NCBI RefSeq assembly: GCF_001544075.1
Contig: NZ_BCNT01000003.1
Span: 310,001-374,000 of the forward strand
From: Comamonas terrae
GTDB taxonomy: Bacteria > Pseudomonadota > Gammaproteobacteria > Burkholderiales > Burkholderiaceae_C
DNA: 64,000 nt
Reading direction: 5' to 3'
Numbering within the stretch: position 1 is the first letter of the stretch; the number at the start of each line of letters is the position of its first letter. Of the stretch, positions 1 through 8,764 are shown one piece after another. The notes beneath the pieces are model-generated. The model was not told the origin of the DNA and made no database searches. It saw nothing but the letters and a program-made list of their open reading frames with translations. Both the position numbers and the translations under genes were made by a program.

Positions 1-1855
1 TGCCGATCGGTTGCGCCAGGCGCAGTTGCTCGGCCGCGCAGCCGAGGACAGCCGGCTGCAGTCCCTTCTGCCGCAGCTCCTGGCACGAAAGGACTGGACG
101 GCCGAGCAAGATGCGGACCTGCTGGGCATACAGGCCGATTACCTGGAACGGCAGGTGGATCTGGCCATGGCACAGGCCCGCCCGGCGCAGGCCCGGCGGC
201 TTGCAACCTCCCCCTTGCACCAGGGCCGGACCACGCAGGCCCAGCGCAGCGCCGCCCGCGCCCGCCTGATGCTTGCGGCCAACGAAAACGCCGCGGCGCT
301 CGAGCAGTTCGACATCGCCCTCAAGGACACGCCTGACAGCTACGACCTGCACATAGGGCGCGGCAATGCGCTTGCACGCATGCACCAGCTTGAGGCCGCC
401 CGATCGGAAGCGCAATGGGCGCAGCAGCGCGCAGCCGGCCAGGAGCCCTACCGTCAGCTCGCACTGGTTCGACTGTGGCAGCGGGCCGGCCAGCCGGAGC
501 AGGCCAGGGCCTTGCTGGCATCGTTGCAGGCCGTCAACCCGGACGACACCGAAGTGCTGCTGCACAGCGCGCGCCTGGAACGCTCGGAAAGCCGGTATGC
601 CCAGGCCCTGTCTTCCTACCGCGACGCACTGGCCCTGGAACGCCGCAGCCTGCCTGCGGACAGCATCGCCCTGCCCGATTCCGTGGCCAAGATCGAGTCG
701 GACATCGCATCCATAGAGGGACGCCGCCAGAGCTGGGTCGAAGTCGGCCAGACGGGACTGCGCAAGTCCTCCACCGACGGCATCTCCTCCCTGCATGGTT
801 GGGAGCGCCCCGCCGTGGCATGGTTCCCGCGCGGCTACGACGGCCTCTATTTCCTGCACGTGGACCAGGTCCATCTCGATGCCGGCGCCCTGCCCGGAAA
901 CGCCGACGACGCGCTGAGCTACGGCCAGGTGGCAGCCTGGCCCTCGGCCCGGTATCCGACCACGGGCGCGCATTCCAAGGCAGACGGGTACAACGTCGGC
1001 TTCGGCTATCAGGCCGACCGCTGGCAATGGGACATAGGCACGACCGGCGCAGGCATGCCCGTCACCAATGTGGTCGGCGGCATTGCCCATACCGGCGACT
1101 GGCGCGATATCGGCTACCGGGTAGAGGTGTCGCGCCGCCCGCTAACCGGCAGCCTTCTTTCCTATGGCGGAGCACACGATCCCATCACCGGCCAGACCTG
1201 GGGCGGCGTGGTCGCCACGGGCGTGTCCGCACGCGCCTCCACCGATGTGGGCGGCTTTGCTGCTTCGCTCAGCGGCAACTACGCGGCCCTGACCGGCAAG
1301 AACGTGCGCAGCAACACCCGCTGGCAGCTGCGCGCCGCGCTGGATCGCGACATCTGGCGCACGCCCAGCCAGGTCGTCAATTTGGGTGCCGCACTATCCT
1401 TCTGGGGCTATGCGCGCGACCTGTCCGAGTACAGCTGGGGCCATGGCGGCTACTACAGCCCCCAGCGCTATGCCTCCATCTCCCTGCCGCTGCAATGGAG
1501 CGGCCGCGAAGGCCGTTGGACCTGGCTGCTGCGCGCTTCGGTGTCCTATTCCCGCAGCTCCAGCAATCCTACGGACTATTTCCCCACCGACCCGCAGCTG
1601 CAAGCCCAGGCCTATGCGCTGGGCCGGTCGGCCGTCTATGCAGGGGGCAGCAGCACGGGCTTCGGCAGGTCGCTGCGCGCGGTCCTCGAGCACCAGCTCA
1701 CTTCCAACCTGGCCCTGGGGGCGCAGTTCGAAATGGACCGCTCGGCATACTACGCGCCCACCAGCCTGATGCTCTACGCGCGCTTCCTGTTCGATCCCGT
1801 GACGGCACCGCTCGCGAACCGGCCCCGCCCCGTACAGCCCTATTCGAGCTTCTGA
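1..1855 (+). CDS. bcsC: Cellulose synthase outer-membrane export protein BcsC, C-terminal part
   Basis: The reading frame is open from the first base, so the gene starts before the window; about 617 codons are present. BcsC has periplasmic TPR repeats followed by an outer-membrane beta-barrel through which cellulose leaves the cell. The first 220 or so residues seen here are helical and rich in A, L, Q and R with TPR-like spacing. The rest is rich in alternating aromatic and small residues, as in the BCSC_C barrel domain, and ends in a short proline-containing tail. Family members are usually 1100-1300 residues, so roughly half is missing upstream. The stop lies one base before the bcsE start codon, so the two genes are surely co-transcribed. 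Identity is clear from both sequence character and neighbours. Confidence 0.9.
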   Translation, partial: ADRLRQAQLLGRAAEDSRLQSLLPQLLARKDWTAEQDADLLGIQADYLERQVDLAMAQARPAQARRLATSPLHQGRTTQAQRSAARARLMLAANENAAALEQFDIALKDTPDSYDLHIGRGNALARMHQLEAARSEAQWAQQRAAGQEPYRQLALVRLWQRAGQPEQARALLASLQAVNPDDTEVLLHSARLERSESRYAQALSSYRDALALERRSLPADSIALPDSVAKIESDIASIEGRRQSWVEVGQTGLRKSSTDGISSLHGWERPAVAWFPRGYDGLYFLHVDQVHLDAGALPGNADDALSYGQVAAWPSARYPTTGAHSKADGYNVGFGYQADRWQWDIGTTGAGMPVTNVVGGIAHTGDWRDIGYRVEVSRRPLTGSLLSYGGAHDPITGQTWGGVVATGVSARASTDVGGFAASLSGNYAALTGKNVRSNTRWQLRAALDRDIWRTPSQVVNLGAALSFWGYARDLSEYSWGHGGYYSPQRYASISLPLQWSGREGRWTWLLRASVSYSRSSSNPTDYFPTDPQLQAQAYALGRSAVYAGGSSTGFGRSLRAVLEHQLTSNLALGAQFEMDRSAYYAPTSLMLYARFLFDPVTAPLANRPRPVQPYSSF

Positions 1856-1856
1856 C

Positions 1857-3554
1857 ATGCAACAGATTACGGATCTTTCCAGCAATCGTGCAGCCCTACC
1901 ACCCATGGGCCTGGGTATCGACGGCCTGCCGGACGGCATGGGACAGCTGCCGCACCATGGCGTGATTGCACTGGCGGGCCCACCCGGCCCGGCTTTCGAG
2001 AACTGGCGCCGGCATCTGGTCCAGGACCTGTGTCAGGCCTTTCCCACCATGCTGGTCGCTCCTGATGCGCCCCTGCTCGACCGCCTGCTGGGCACGCAGG
2101 CCGCCACAGCCGACCGGATCGAGGCCTGGATATTGCCCGAGGCCGCCCAGAGGCAATTGCAGGAAACCGGCTTTGCTGCCTTGCGCAAGGATCTCAAACG
2201 CGCGGGCCTGGGTGCACGGCAGGCGCTGTGCGTGCTCGATGCCTCCCCGCTGTTCACCGGCGCTTCCCTGGAGCGCATTCACCGCTTTGCCGGCCAGCTC
2301 CACCAGTGGGCCGCCCTGCGCAAGGCACCGGTGATACTGTGCTTCGAGGCTCCTGACGACGAAGTGCGGGGCATGCTGAGCAGCTTTGCCCATGCCTTTG
2401 CGTATTGCGCCTTTCTCGAGCAGGATGCCAATGGCCTTTCGCTGTATCTGGAGCGCTGGAACAGCGCGCATGGCGCAATCTTCGACACCCGGCTGGGCCT
2501 GCAGTGGCTGGCGGGAAAGGAACCCGCCCAGCGCATGCGCGCCAACGGCGTGGTCATGCAGGGCGCCGCAGCGCAGCTCGTCCATACGCCCGACGAACTG
2601 GAAATCTACGCCACGCAGGCTGCTGTGGCAGATCAGCGCCAGCCGCCCGCGGCCTGGCACGTGATTGAAACCAGGGAGCTCATCCCCGAAGCCGTGCAAC
2701 ATGCCATCGGTGCCACGGTGCTGCTGGACGCCGGCAGCAGCGTCGAATTCGAGGCCCTGGCACGGCTGGTGCACCGGCTGCGGTGCACCCATCCGCAGAC
2801 GCTCAAGATCGTCGTCAGGGAAACCCAAGGCAAGCTGCGCCTGAACAGCGAGCAGGCGCTGCTGCGCCTGGGCGCCAACGACGTCATCTACCGCGAACTC
2901 AATTTTTCCCGGCTGCTGCAGCGTCTCAAGGAACTGCAGTCCCAGCGTTTCTCGCGCCAGGTGCCAGAAAACTACGAGCAGGCCCTTCATGCCTTCATGC
3001 CGGTACCGGAGCTCGGCTACCAGCGGCCCGAGCTTTTCTGTGCGCTGACGCGGGGCATGCTGCGCAAGACCCAGGCCATCGGCCTGAGCCACAGCCTGAT
3101 CCGGCTGCGGCTGCTCAGCCATGCCTCGCATGTCCAGGCAATCGCGGCGTATCGACCTTCACGCGATGGCGACCTGATCACCGCGGACCAGGATTCCATC
3201 TACGTCTTCCTGTTCGCCTGCGGGGAATCGGACGTCGACACCGCCCTGCCGCGCCTTTTCCGCCAACCGCTGGCACAGCTGTTCAGTTCCCAGATCTCGG
3301 AAAGCAGCCATGAAGGAATGCTGCAGTTGCTGGATCGGCTTCAATCCGCCGCCGAAGCCGGGCTGCCCGACTACACGGCCGTGGCGGCACCGGTTTCCGC
3401 AGGCAAGGGGCAAACGTCCCTGCAGCCGCACGAGGCCGCCCGGCAGCCGGCGGCCCTGCCCCGCATCGCGCAGCCGGCTGCCACCGTTCCACACGCCCCC
3501 GCCATGAGCAGCCGTCCCATTGCCAGGCGGCCGGCACAGCCCCACGACGCCTAG
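1857..3554 (+). CDS. bcsE: Cellulose biosynthesis c-di-GMP-binding protein BcsE
   Basis: A 565-residue protein of the BcsE (GIL domain) family, a cytoplasmic regulator that binds cyclic di-GMP and enhances cellulose secretion. The C-terminal half contains an RxGD motif, seen here as R436-D-G-D439, which is the c-di-GMP-contacting motif of the GIL domain. The middle contains the LRLGAND segment typical of the degenerate receiver/ATPase-like region. The last 80 residues are a proline- and alanine-rich tail of low complexity. The ATG begins one base after the bcsC stop and has only a weak ribosome site, suggesting translational coupling. BcsF follows after 9 bases. Confidence 0.88.
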   Translation: MQQITDLSSNRAALPPMGLGIDGLPDGMGQLPHHGVIALAGPPGPAFENWRRHLVQDLCQAFPTMLVAPDAPLLDRLLGTQAATADRIEAWILPEAAQRQLQETGFAALRKDLKRAGLGARQALCVLDASPLFTGASLERIHRFAGQLHQWAALRKAPVILCFEAPDDEVRGMLSSFAHAFAYCAFLEQDANGLSLYLERWNSAHGAIFDTRLGLQWLAGKEPAQRMRANGVVMQGAAAQLVHTPDELEIYATQAAVADQRQPPAAWHVIETRELIPEAVQHAIGATVLLDAGSSVEFEALARLVHRLRCTHPQTLKIVVRETQGKLRLNSEQALLRLGANDVIYRELNFSRLLQRLKELQSQRFSRQVPENYEQALHAFMPVPELGYQRPELFCALTRGMLRKTQAIGLSHSLIRLRLLSHASHVQAIAAYRPSRDGDLITADQDSIYVFLFACGESDVDTALPRLFRQPLAQLFSSQISESSHEGMLQLLDRLQSAAEAGLPDYTAVAAPVSAGKGQTSLQPHEAARQPAALPRIAQPAATVPHAPAMSSRPIARRPAQPHDA

Positions 3555-3563
3555 GAACACGCC

Positions 3564-3737
3564 ATGTCGTCCTATCTTTTCTTCACCGGTATCGCCGCAG
3601 GCATTGCCATCGCCGCAGCGCTGTGGCTGCTCGGGCGCGCCGAATCCGCCAGCAAGCTGCTGCGCCGGTGGTATCGCCCCCGCTACCTTCAGCCCTATCC
3701 GCCGGCGCCGTCGGCGCGCCATACCGGCAAAGGCTAA
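3564..3737 (+). CDS. bcsF: Cellulose biosynthesis small membrane protein BcsF
   Basis: A 57-codon gene, too short for routine ORF filters. The product begins MSSYLFFTGIAAGIAIAA, a single hydrophobic membrane span. A basic juxtamembrane stretch (KLLRRWYRPRYLQPYPP) follows, matching the BcsF family pattern of one N-terminal span plus an R/W/P-rich cytoplasmic tail. In enterobacteria BcsF anchors BcsE at the inner membrane. Its position between bcsE and bcsQ, with 9- and 5-base gaps, supports this identity. Confidence 0.82.
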   Translation: MSSYLFFTGIAAGIAIAAALWLLGRAESASKLLRRWYRPRYLQPYPPAPSARHTGKG

Positions 3738-3742
3738 GTCCC

Positions 3743-4510
3743 ATGCAACGTCTCGTCTTTCTTTCCCCCCTCGGAGGAGCTGGCTGCACCACGCTGGCAG
3801 CCCACGTGGCGGCTCTGGCTGCGCAGCGCGGCAGCGTCTGCCTGGCGCTGGACCTGAGCCCGGGCAACATGCTGGGCCGCCATCTGGGCTTGCCTTCCTG
3901 CGCAGCGCAAGGCTGGAGCCATGCGCTGCTGCACAACCAATGGTGGGGCCGGGCCGCCATGGCCAATTCCGCCGGGCTGCAATACCTGCCGCACGGCCAC
4001 CTCGATGATGAGGCTTGCAGCCGCCTGCAGGCGCACTGGCTGCGGCACCCCGGCTGGCTGGCTGAAAACCTCCAGGCCCTGGACATGCCCTCCTCTGCCC
4101 TGGCGGTCATGGATGCGCCTTCGCCCTGCACACCCCTGGGCCGGCAGGCCTTGCAGGCAGCCGATCTGGCGGTTGTGGTGCTCGACGCCTCCGAGCGCGC
4201 CCTGCAGGCGCAGCCGGCCGTGCAGGCCCTGCAGCAATGCCTGGCGCCTGGGGCGCGGCTGCGGCTGGTCGTGAACCGCTATGCGCCGCGCCGCCCGTCC
4301 CAGCAGGCCGCGCTGGAGCGCCTGCGCCAGCAATGGGGCAATGCCCTGCTGCTGGATCTCATTCACGACGACGAGGCCATCTGCGAAGCCCTGTCGCAAG
4401 GCCTGTGCGTGCACCAGAGCATGCCCCAGGCACAGTCCGCCCACGACTTCCAGGGGCTGGCTTTCCGGTTGCTGTCAGACCTTGGCTTGCTGCCCCAGGA
4501 TCCGCCATGA
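3743..4510 (+). CDS. bcsQ: Cellulose biosynthesis ParA/MinD-like ATPase BcsQ
   Basis: A 255-residue ParA/MinD-superfamily protein. The start is the ATG at 3743 giving MQRLVFLSPLGGAGCTTLAA, because the frame upstream overlaps bcsF. The P-loop reads GGAGCTT, so the lysines of the usual KGGxGKT deviant Walker A are absent; from memory, BcsQ of E. coli also has GGVGTT at this place. Further along are the DLSPGN segment (switch-like Asp) and VMDAPSP (Walker B-like). BcsQ takes part with BcsR, BcsE and BcsF in assembling and polarising the secretion machine at the inner membrane. The stop codon overlaps the bcsA start (ATGA). Confidence 0.85.
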   Translation: MQRLVFLSPLGGAGCTTLAAHVAALAAQRGSVCLALDLSPGNMLGRHLGLPSCAAQGWSHALLHNQWWGRAAMANSAGLQYLPHGHLDDEACSRLQAHWLRHPGWLAENLQALDMPSSALAVMDAPSPCTPLGRQALQAADLAVVVLDASERALQAQPAVQALQQCLAPGARLRLVVNRYAPRRPSQQAALERLRQQWGNALLLDLIHDDEAICEALSQGLCVHQSMPQAQSAHDFQGLAFRLLSDLGLLPQDPP

Positions 4511-7092
4511 ATCCTCTGCACTTCAGCGCCCTCTGGCTGGCCAATCAGCTGCACGTGGAGCAGCCTGCGCGGTGGTCCTCGTGGGCCAGGCGGCTGTTCG
4601 TGCTGCCCCGCCGCACACAGGCCTGGCTGCCCCTGACGGCCGCACAGGTGCCCGATCCGCTGCGATGGCTGGCACGCCAGCTGCAGCTGGCCCCCGGTGC
4701 TTCGCCGCAGCAGTGGCTGCTGGCCCTGTTCCTGCGCCCCGATCCCTCGGGCCGCCAGGACGGCATGCGCCTGGAAAACCTGCTGGCCGCGGTGCTGCGG
4801 CCCATGCTCCAGGCCCTGGCCTGGATGTGGGGCGGCGTGTGGCTGCTGCTGCGCCCGCTGCTGCTGCTCCTGTCCTGGCCCATACGCATGGCCATGCGCG
4901 GTGCCGAGCGCGTGGCAGCGCGCATCGATTCGGACGCCTTCGGCCGCCAGGCCGACACCCTGCTGCATCCGCTGTTCGCCATTCCGGGCATGCGCTGGGC
5001 CGTGCTGGGGGCAGGCGCCGCCGTCACGGCGGTGGTCATGACCACGCCGCTGAGCTGGGCCGGGCAGCTGTTGTTCCTGACCGTCATCTGGCTGCTGTCC
5101 CTGGTCCTGCGCAAGCTGCCCGGGCGCTTTCCGTCGCTGGCCCTGTCCACGCTGAGCCTGATGGCCATGGGACGCTATGCCTGGTGGCGCATGAACAATA
5201 CGCTGCAGTTCGACAGCGCGCTGGAAGCGGCTCTCGGCTATGGCCTGCTGGCCGCCGAAGCCTACACCTGGCTGATCGTCATCCTGGGCTTCATACAGAC
5301 GGCCTGGCCGCTGCAGCGCAAGCCCGCCCCGCTGTCCGGGCCGCCGTCGTCCTGGCCCACGGTGGACGTCTTCATTCCCACCTACAACGAACCCCTGAGC
5401 GTGGTCAGGCCCACGGTGCTGGCCGCCATGGCGCTGGACTGGCCCGAGGACAAGCTCAAGGTCTACATCCTGGACGACGGTCGCCGCGATGAATTCCGCG
5501 ACTTCGCCAACCAACTGGGCGTGGGCTACATCTGCCGCACGGACAACCGGCATGCCAAGGCGGGCAATCTCAACCATGCCCTCGCGCAAACCGACGGAGA
5601 ACTCGTCGCCATCTTCGACTGCGACCACATTCCCACGCGCAGCTTCCTCAAGACCGCCGGTGGCTGGTTCCAGCGCGATCCGCTGTGCGCCATGCTGCAG
5701 ACCCCGCACCACTTCTTCTCGCCCGACCCTTTCGAACGCAACCTGGGCACCTTCCGGCGCATACCCAACGAAGGCGCGCTGTTCTATGGGCTGATCCAGG
5801 ACGGCAACGACTTCTGGAATGCCACCTTCTTCTGCGGCTCCTGCGCGGTTCTGCGCCGAGGCCCGCTGATGGAAGTGGGCGGCATCGCCGTGGAAACCGT
5901 GACCGAAGACGCCCATACCGCGCTCAAGCTGCACGCCAAGGGCTACAACACCGCCTATATCAACGAAACCCAGGCCGCGGGACTGGCCACCGAGAGCCTG
6001 TCCGCCCATATCGGCCAGCGCATCCGCTGGGCGCGCGGCATGGCGCAGATCTTCCGCCTCGACAACCCCTTCCTCAAGGCCGGGCTGAGCCTGTGGCAGC
6101 GCATCTGCTACGCCAATGCCATGCTGCACTTCTTCTTCGGGCTGCCGCGGCTGGTGTTCCTCACGGCCCCCATGGCCTATCTGTTCTTCGAGCTGCACAT
6201 CATCAACACCAATGCCCTGCTGCTGATGCTCTACGTGCTGCCGTACATACTGCAGACCAATATCGCCAATGCCCATGTGCAGGGGAAATTCCGCCATACG
6301 TTCTGGGCCGAGGTCTACGAGACCGTGCTGGCCTGGTACATCGCCCTGCCCACCACGGTGGCCCTGCTCTCGCCGCGCCACGGCAAGTTCAACGTCACCG
6401 CCAAGGGCGGGCTGGTCACGCACACCTATTTCGACTGGGCCATCTCCCGGCCCTACATGGTGCTGGTGCTGCTCAACATCGCGGCCTTCTTTGCCGGTGT
6501 CTGGCGCCTGGCATATGCCAACTCCGACGAGCCGCTGACCGTGCTGCTCAACATGGTCTGGACGGCCTACAGCATCTTCATGCTCGGCACGGCGCTGGGC
6601 GTGGCCACCGAGTCCAAGCAGGTGCGCCGCATGCACCGCGTGGCCTCCGACCTGCCGGCCACACTGTACCTGCCCACGGGCCATGTGCTGAGCGCCAGCT
6701 GTACCGATTTTTCGATGTCGGGCCTGGGCCTTCAGGCCCCCTCGGGGCTGGCCCTGGAGGCGGGCAGCAGCCTGGATGTGGGCCTGTGGTTCGAAGAGCG
6801 CGAATGCGTCTTTCCCGCGCGTGTCATTGCCTGCCATGCCAGCGGAGCCGTGGGCCTGGAATTCGGCACGCTGTCCAAGCCCCAGCAGATACAACTGGTG
6901 CAATGCACGTTTGCCCGTCCCGCGGCATGGCGCGAGTGGAGCGACGAGCACGATACCGACAAGCCCATGCAGGGTCTGTACGAGCTGGGCGCACTGGGCC
7001 TGCACGGCTACCGGAAATTCTGGCATTCCTTGAATGCAGAGCTGCGCAATGCCCGGCAGTCCCTTTTTACGTCATTGAAGAGCATGCCATGA
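4507..7092 (+). CDS. bcsA: Cellulose synthase catalytic subunit BcsA
   Basis: Inner-membrane processive glycosyltransferase (GT2) that polymerises UDP-glucose into beta-1,4-glucan and translocates it; 861 residues, the usual size. The start overlaps the bcsQ stop. Visible catalytic signature: D323 in LDDG, D371-C-D373, the T-E-D468 base region and Q504-R-I-R-W508 (QxxRW). Several membrane spans lie in the first 300 residues and again between about 540 and 700. The C-terminal PilZ domain has R707-x3-R711 and D734-x-S736-x2-G739, the c-di-GMP binding motifs. BcsB, its periplasmic partner, is not downstream; bcsG follows with a 4-base overlap, so bcsB must lie elsewhere, probably before the window. 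Confidence 0.97.
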   Translation: MNPLHFSALWLANQLHVEQPARWSSWARRLFVLPRRTQAWLPLTAAQVPDPLRWLARQLQLAPGASPQQWLLALFLRPDPSGRQDGMRLENLLAAVLRPMLQALAWMWGGVWLLLRPLLLLLSWPIRMAMRGAERVAARIDSDAFGRQADTLLHPLFAIPGMRWAVLGAGAAVTAVVMTTPLSWAGQLLFLTVIWLLSLVLRKLPGRFPSLALSTLSLMAMGRYAWWRMNNTLQFDSALEAALGYGLLAAEAYTWLIVILGFIQTAWPLQRKPAPLSGPPSSWPTVDVFIPTYNEPLSVVRPTVLAAMALDWPEDKLKVYILDDGRRDEFRDFANQLGVGYICRTDNRHAKAGNLNHALAQTDGELVAIFDCDHIPTRSFLKTAGGWFQRDPLCAMLQTPHHFFSPDPFERNLGTFRRIPNEGALFYGLIQDGNDFWNATFFCGSCAVLRRGPLMEVGGIAVETVTEDAHTALKLHAKGYNTAYINETQAAGLATESLSAHIGQRIRWARGMAQIFRLDNPFLKAGLSLWQRICYANAMLHFFFGLPRLVFLTAPMAYLFFELHIINTNALLLMLYVLPYILQTNIANAHVQGKFRHTFWAEVYETVLAWYIALPTTVALLSPRHGKFNVTAKGGLVTHTYFDWAISRPYMVLVLLNIAAFFAGVWRLAYANSDEPLTVLLNMVWTAYSIFMLGTALGVATESKQVRRMHRVASDLPATLYLPTGHVLSASCTDFSMSGLGLQAPSGLALEAGSSLDVGLWFEERECVFPARVIACHASGAVGLEFGTLSKPQQIQLVQCTFARPAAWREWSDEHDTDKPMQGLYELGALGLHGYRKFWHSLNAELRNARQSLFTSLKSMP

Positions 7093-8675
7093 GCTACTGG
7101 AGTTTCTACTTTCTGGCCAAAGTCGGCCTGCATTACGCCGGGTATCTGGACCTGCACTGGCTCCCCAATCTGCTGCTGGCTGCCGTGGTGTTCTGGCCGG
7201 TGCAGACCCGGCTGTGGAAGAACTTGCGCCTGGCTGCAGCCGTGGCCGCCGGCATCGCCCTGCTGTACTACGACAGCCATTTCCCGCCTATCTCGCGGGT
7301 GCTGTCGCAGATCTCCGCCCTCTCCGGCTTCAGTGCCGGCTACATGCTGGAGCTTGTCCAGCGCGTCGTGCCGCTGCAGGCCTTGCTGGTCGCTCTTGTG
7401 CTGCTGGTGCTCTACAGCGTGCTGGCGTGGCGTATCCGGTTTGCCACCTTTGCCCTGCTGGCCATCCTCAGCGTACCGCTTGCCGCCCGACTGCAGCAAG
7501 GCCCGGCCAAACCCGTGCTGGCCCAGGCCCGGGACAATGCCCAACCCGGCGACATGGCTGCAGCGCCTGCCACGCCAGACGCCCTGCTCAGCAACTTCTA
7601 CGCCAGCGAACACCAGCGGCGGCTGAACTTCGCCGCGGCAGGAAATACGCCTCCCTTCGACATCGTCCTGCTGCATGTGTGCTCGCTGGCATGGGACGAC
7701 ATGGAATTCGAAGGTCTGCGCGACACGCCGCTGCTGCAGCGCTTCGACGCCGTCTTCACCCAGTTCAACAGCGCGGCCAGCTACAGCGGGCCGGCCCAGC
7801 TGCGCGTGCTGCACGGCAGCTGCGGCCAGATGCCGCACAAGGCGCTCTACGAAGGCACCGATGCTGCCTGCAACGTGTTTCCCAGCCTGGAGCAGGCCGG
7901 CTACCATACCAGCGCCCTGCTCAACCACAACGGCGTATTCGACGGCTTTGCGCAGTCGCTGCAGGAGCGCGGCGGCTTCGCGGGCAAGATGGAGAAGAAC
8001 CAGGGTGCGCCCGAAGCCATGCAAAGCTTCGACGGATCTCCCGTCTACAGCGATCTCGCCCTGCTGTCGCAGTGGTGGAAGGACCGCCAAAGCCGCGGCA
8101 CCGAGCCCGTGGCCCTGTACTACAACACCATCACGCTGCACGACGGCAACCGTGTTCCGGGCATCGCCTCGCGCAACAGCCTGCAGACCTACAAGCCCCG
8201 TCTGACACAGCTGCTGTCCGATTTTGACCGCTTCATCAGCCTCCTGGAGGCGAGCGGACGTCCGGTGCTGCTGATGCTGGTACCCGAGCATGGAGCCTCC
8301 CTGCGCGGCGACAAGATGCAGATCTCGGGCATGCGCGAGATTCCCGGTCCCCGGGTGACGCTGGTTCCCACGGCCATCAAGCTGATCGGCATGCCCCGTG
8401 CCGCATCCAGTGGCGGCGAAGCAGGGCCTTCCTCTCCGGCAAGCCCGCTCATCGTCAGCAAGCCCACGAGCTATTTCGACCTCTTCACCCTGGTCAACAG
8501 CCTGATGCAGGACAGCCCCTATCGGCCCGGAGCCCAGCCGCTGGCCGAACGCGTCACCCAGCTTCAGGGAACACGCTTTGTCGCCGAGAACGCCGACGTG
8601 GTCGTCATGCGCGACGAACAGGGGCAATATCTGCTCAAGTCCGGCAGCGATGCCTGGATCCCGTACGCCAACTGA
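7089..8675 (+). CDS. bcsG: Cellulose phosphoethanolamine transferase BcsG
   Basis: A 528-residue inner-membrane enzyme that transfers phosphoethanolamine from phosphatidylethanolamine to cellulose. About four N-terminal membrane spans (to residue 150) precede a periplasmic alkaline-phosphatase-like domain. Its key residues are all visible: zinc-binding C198 in VCSLAW, the nucleophile S244 in HGSCGQ, H351 in LHDGN and H401 in PEHGASL. These correspond in order and spacing to C243, S278, H396 and H443 of the E. coli enzyme. The start overlaps the bcsA stop (ATGA). Its presence predicts modified cellulose rather than plain cellulose. It is the last gene of the operon. Confidence 0.92.
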   Translation: MSYWSFYFLAKVGLHYAGYLDLHWLPNLLLAAVVFWPVQTRLWKNLRLAAAVAAGIALLYYDSHFPPISRVLSQISALSGFSAGYMLELVQRVVPLQALLVALVLLVLYSVLAWRIRFATFALLAILSVPLAARLQQGPAKPVLAQARDNAQPGDMAAAPATPDALLSNFYASEHQRRLNFAAAGNTPPFDIVLLHVCSLAWDDMEFEGLRDTPLLQRFDAVFTQFNSAASYSGPAQLRVLHGSCGQMPHKALYEGTDAACNVFPSLEQAGYHTSALLNHNGVFDGFAQSLQERGGFAGKMEKNQGAPEAMQSFDGSPVYSDLALLSQWWKDRQSRGTEPVALYYNTITLHDGNRVPGIASRNSLQTYKPRLTQLLSDFDRFISLLEASGRPVLLMLVPEHGASLRGDKMQISGMREIPGPRVTLVPTAIKLIGMPRAASSGGEAGPSSPASPLIVSKPTSYFDLFTLVNSLMQDSPYRPGAQPLAERVTQLQGTRFVAENADVVVMRDEQGQYLLKSGSDAWIPYAN

Positions 8676-8764
8676 CAGGCCACGCCGGCACCCGCAGCAG
8701 AAAGCGCCGGACTATGGCATGCTCGGGTGCCTCCGGCATGGTGCCGGTATTCGATTTGCTTCCT

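Noticed and set aside
4363..7026. An 887-codon open frame on the minus strand opposite bcsA
   Set aside because: Composition (His-, Gln- and Gly-rich) is that of a GC-rich antisense shadow; bcsA on the plus strand has all catalytic motifs.
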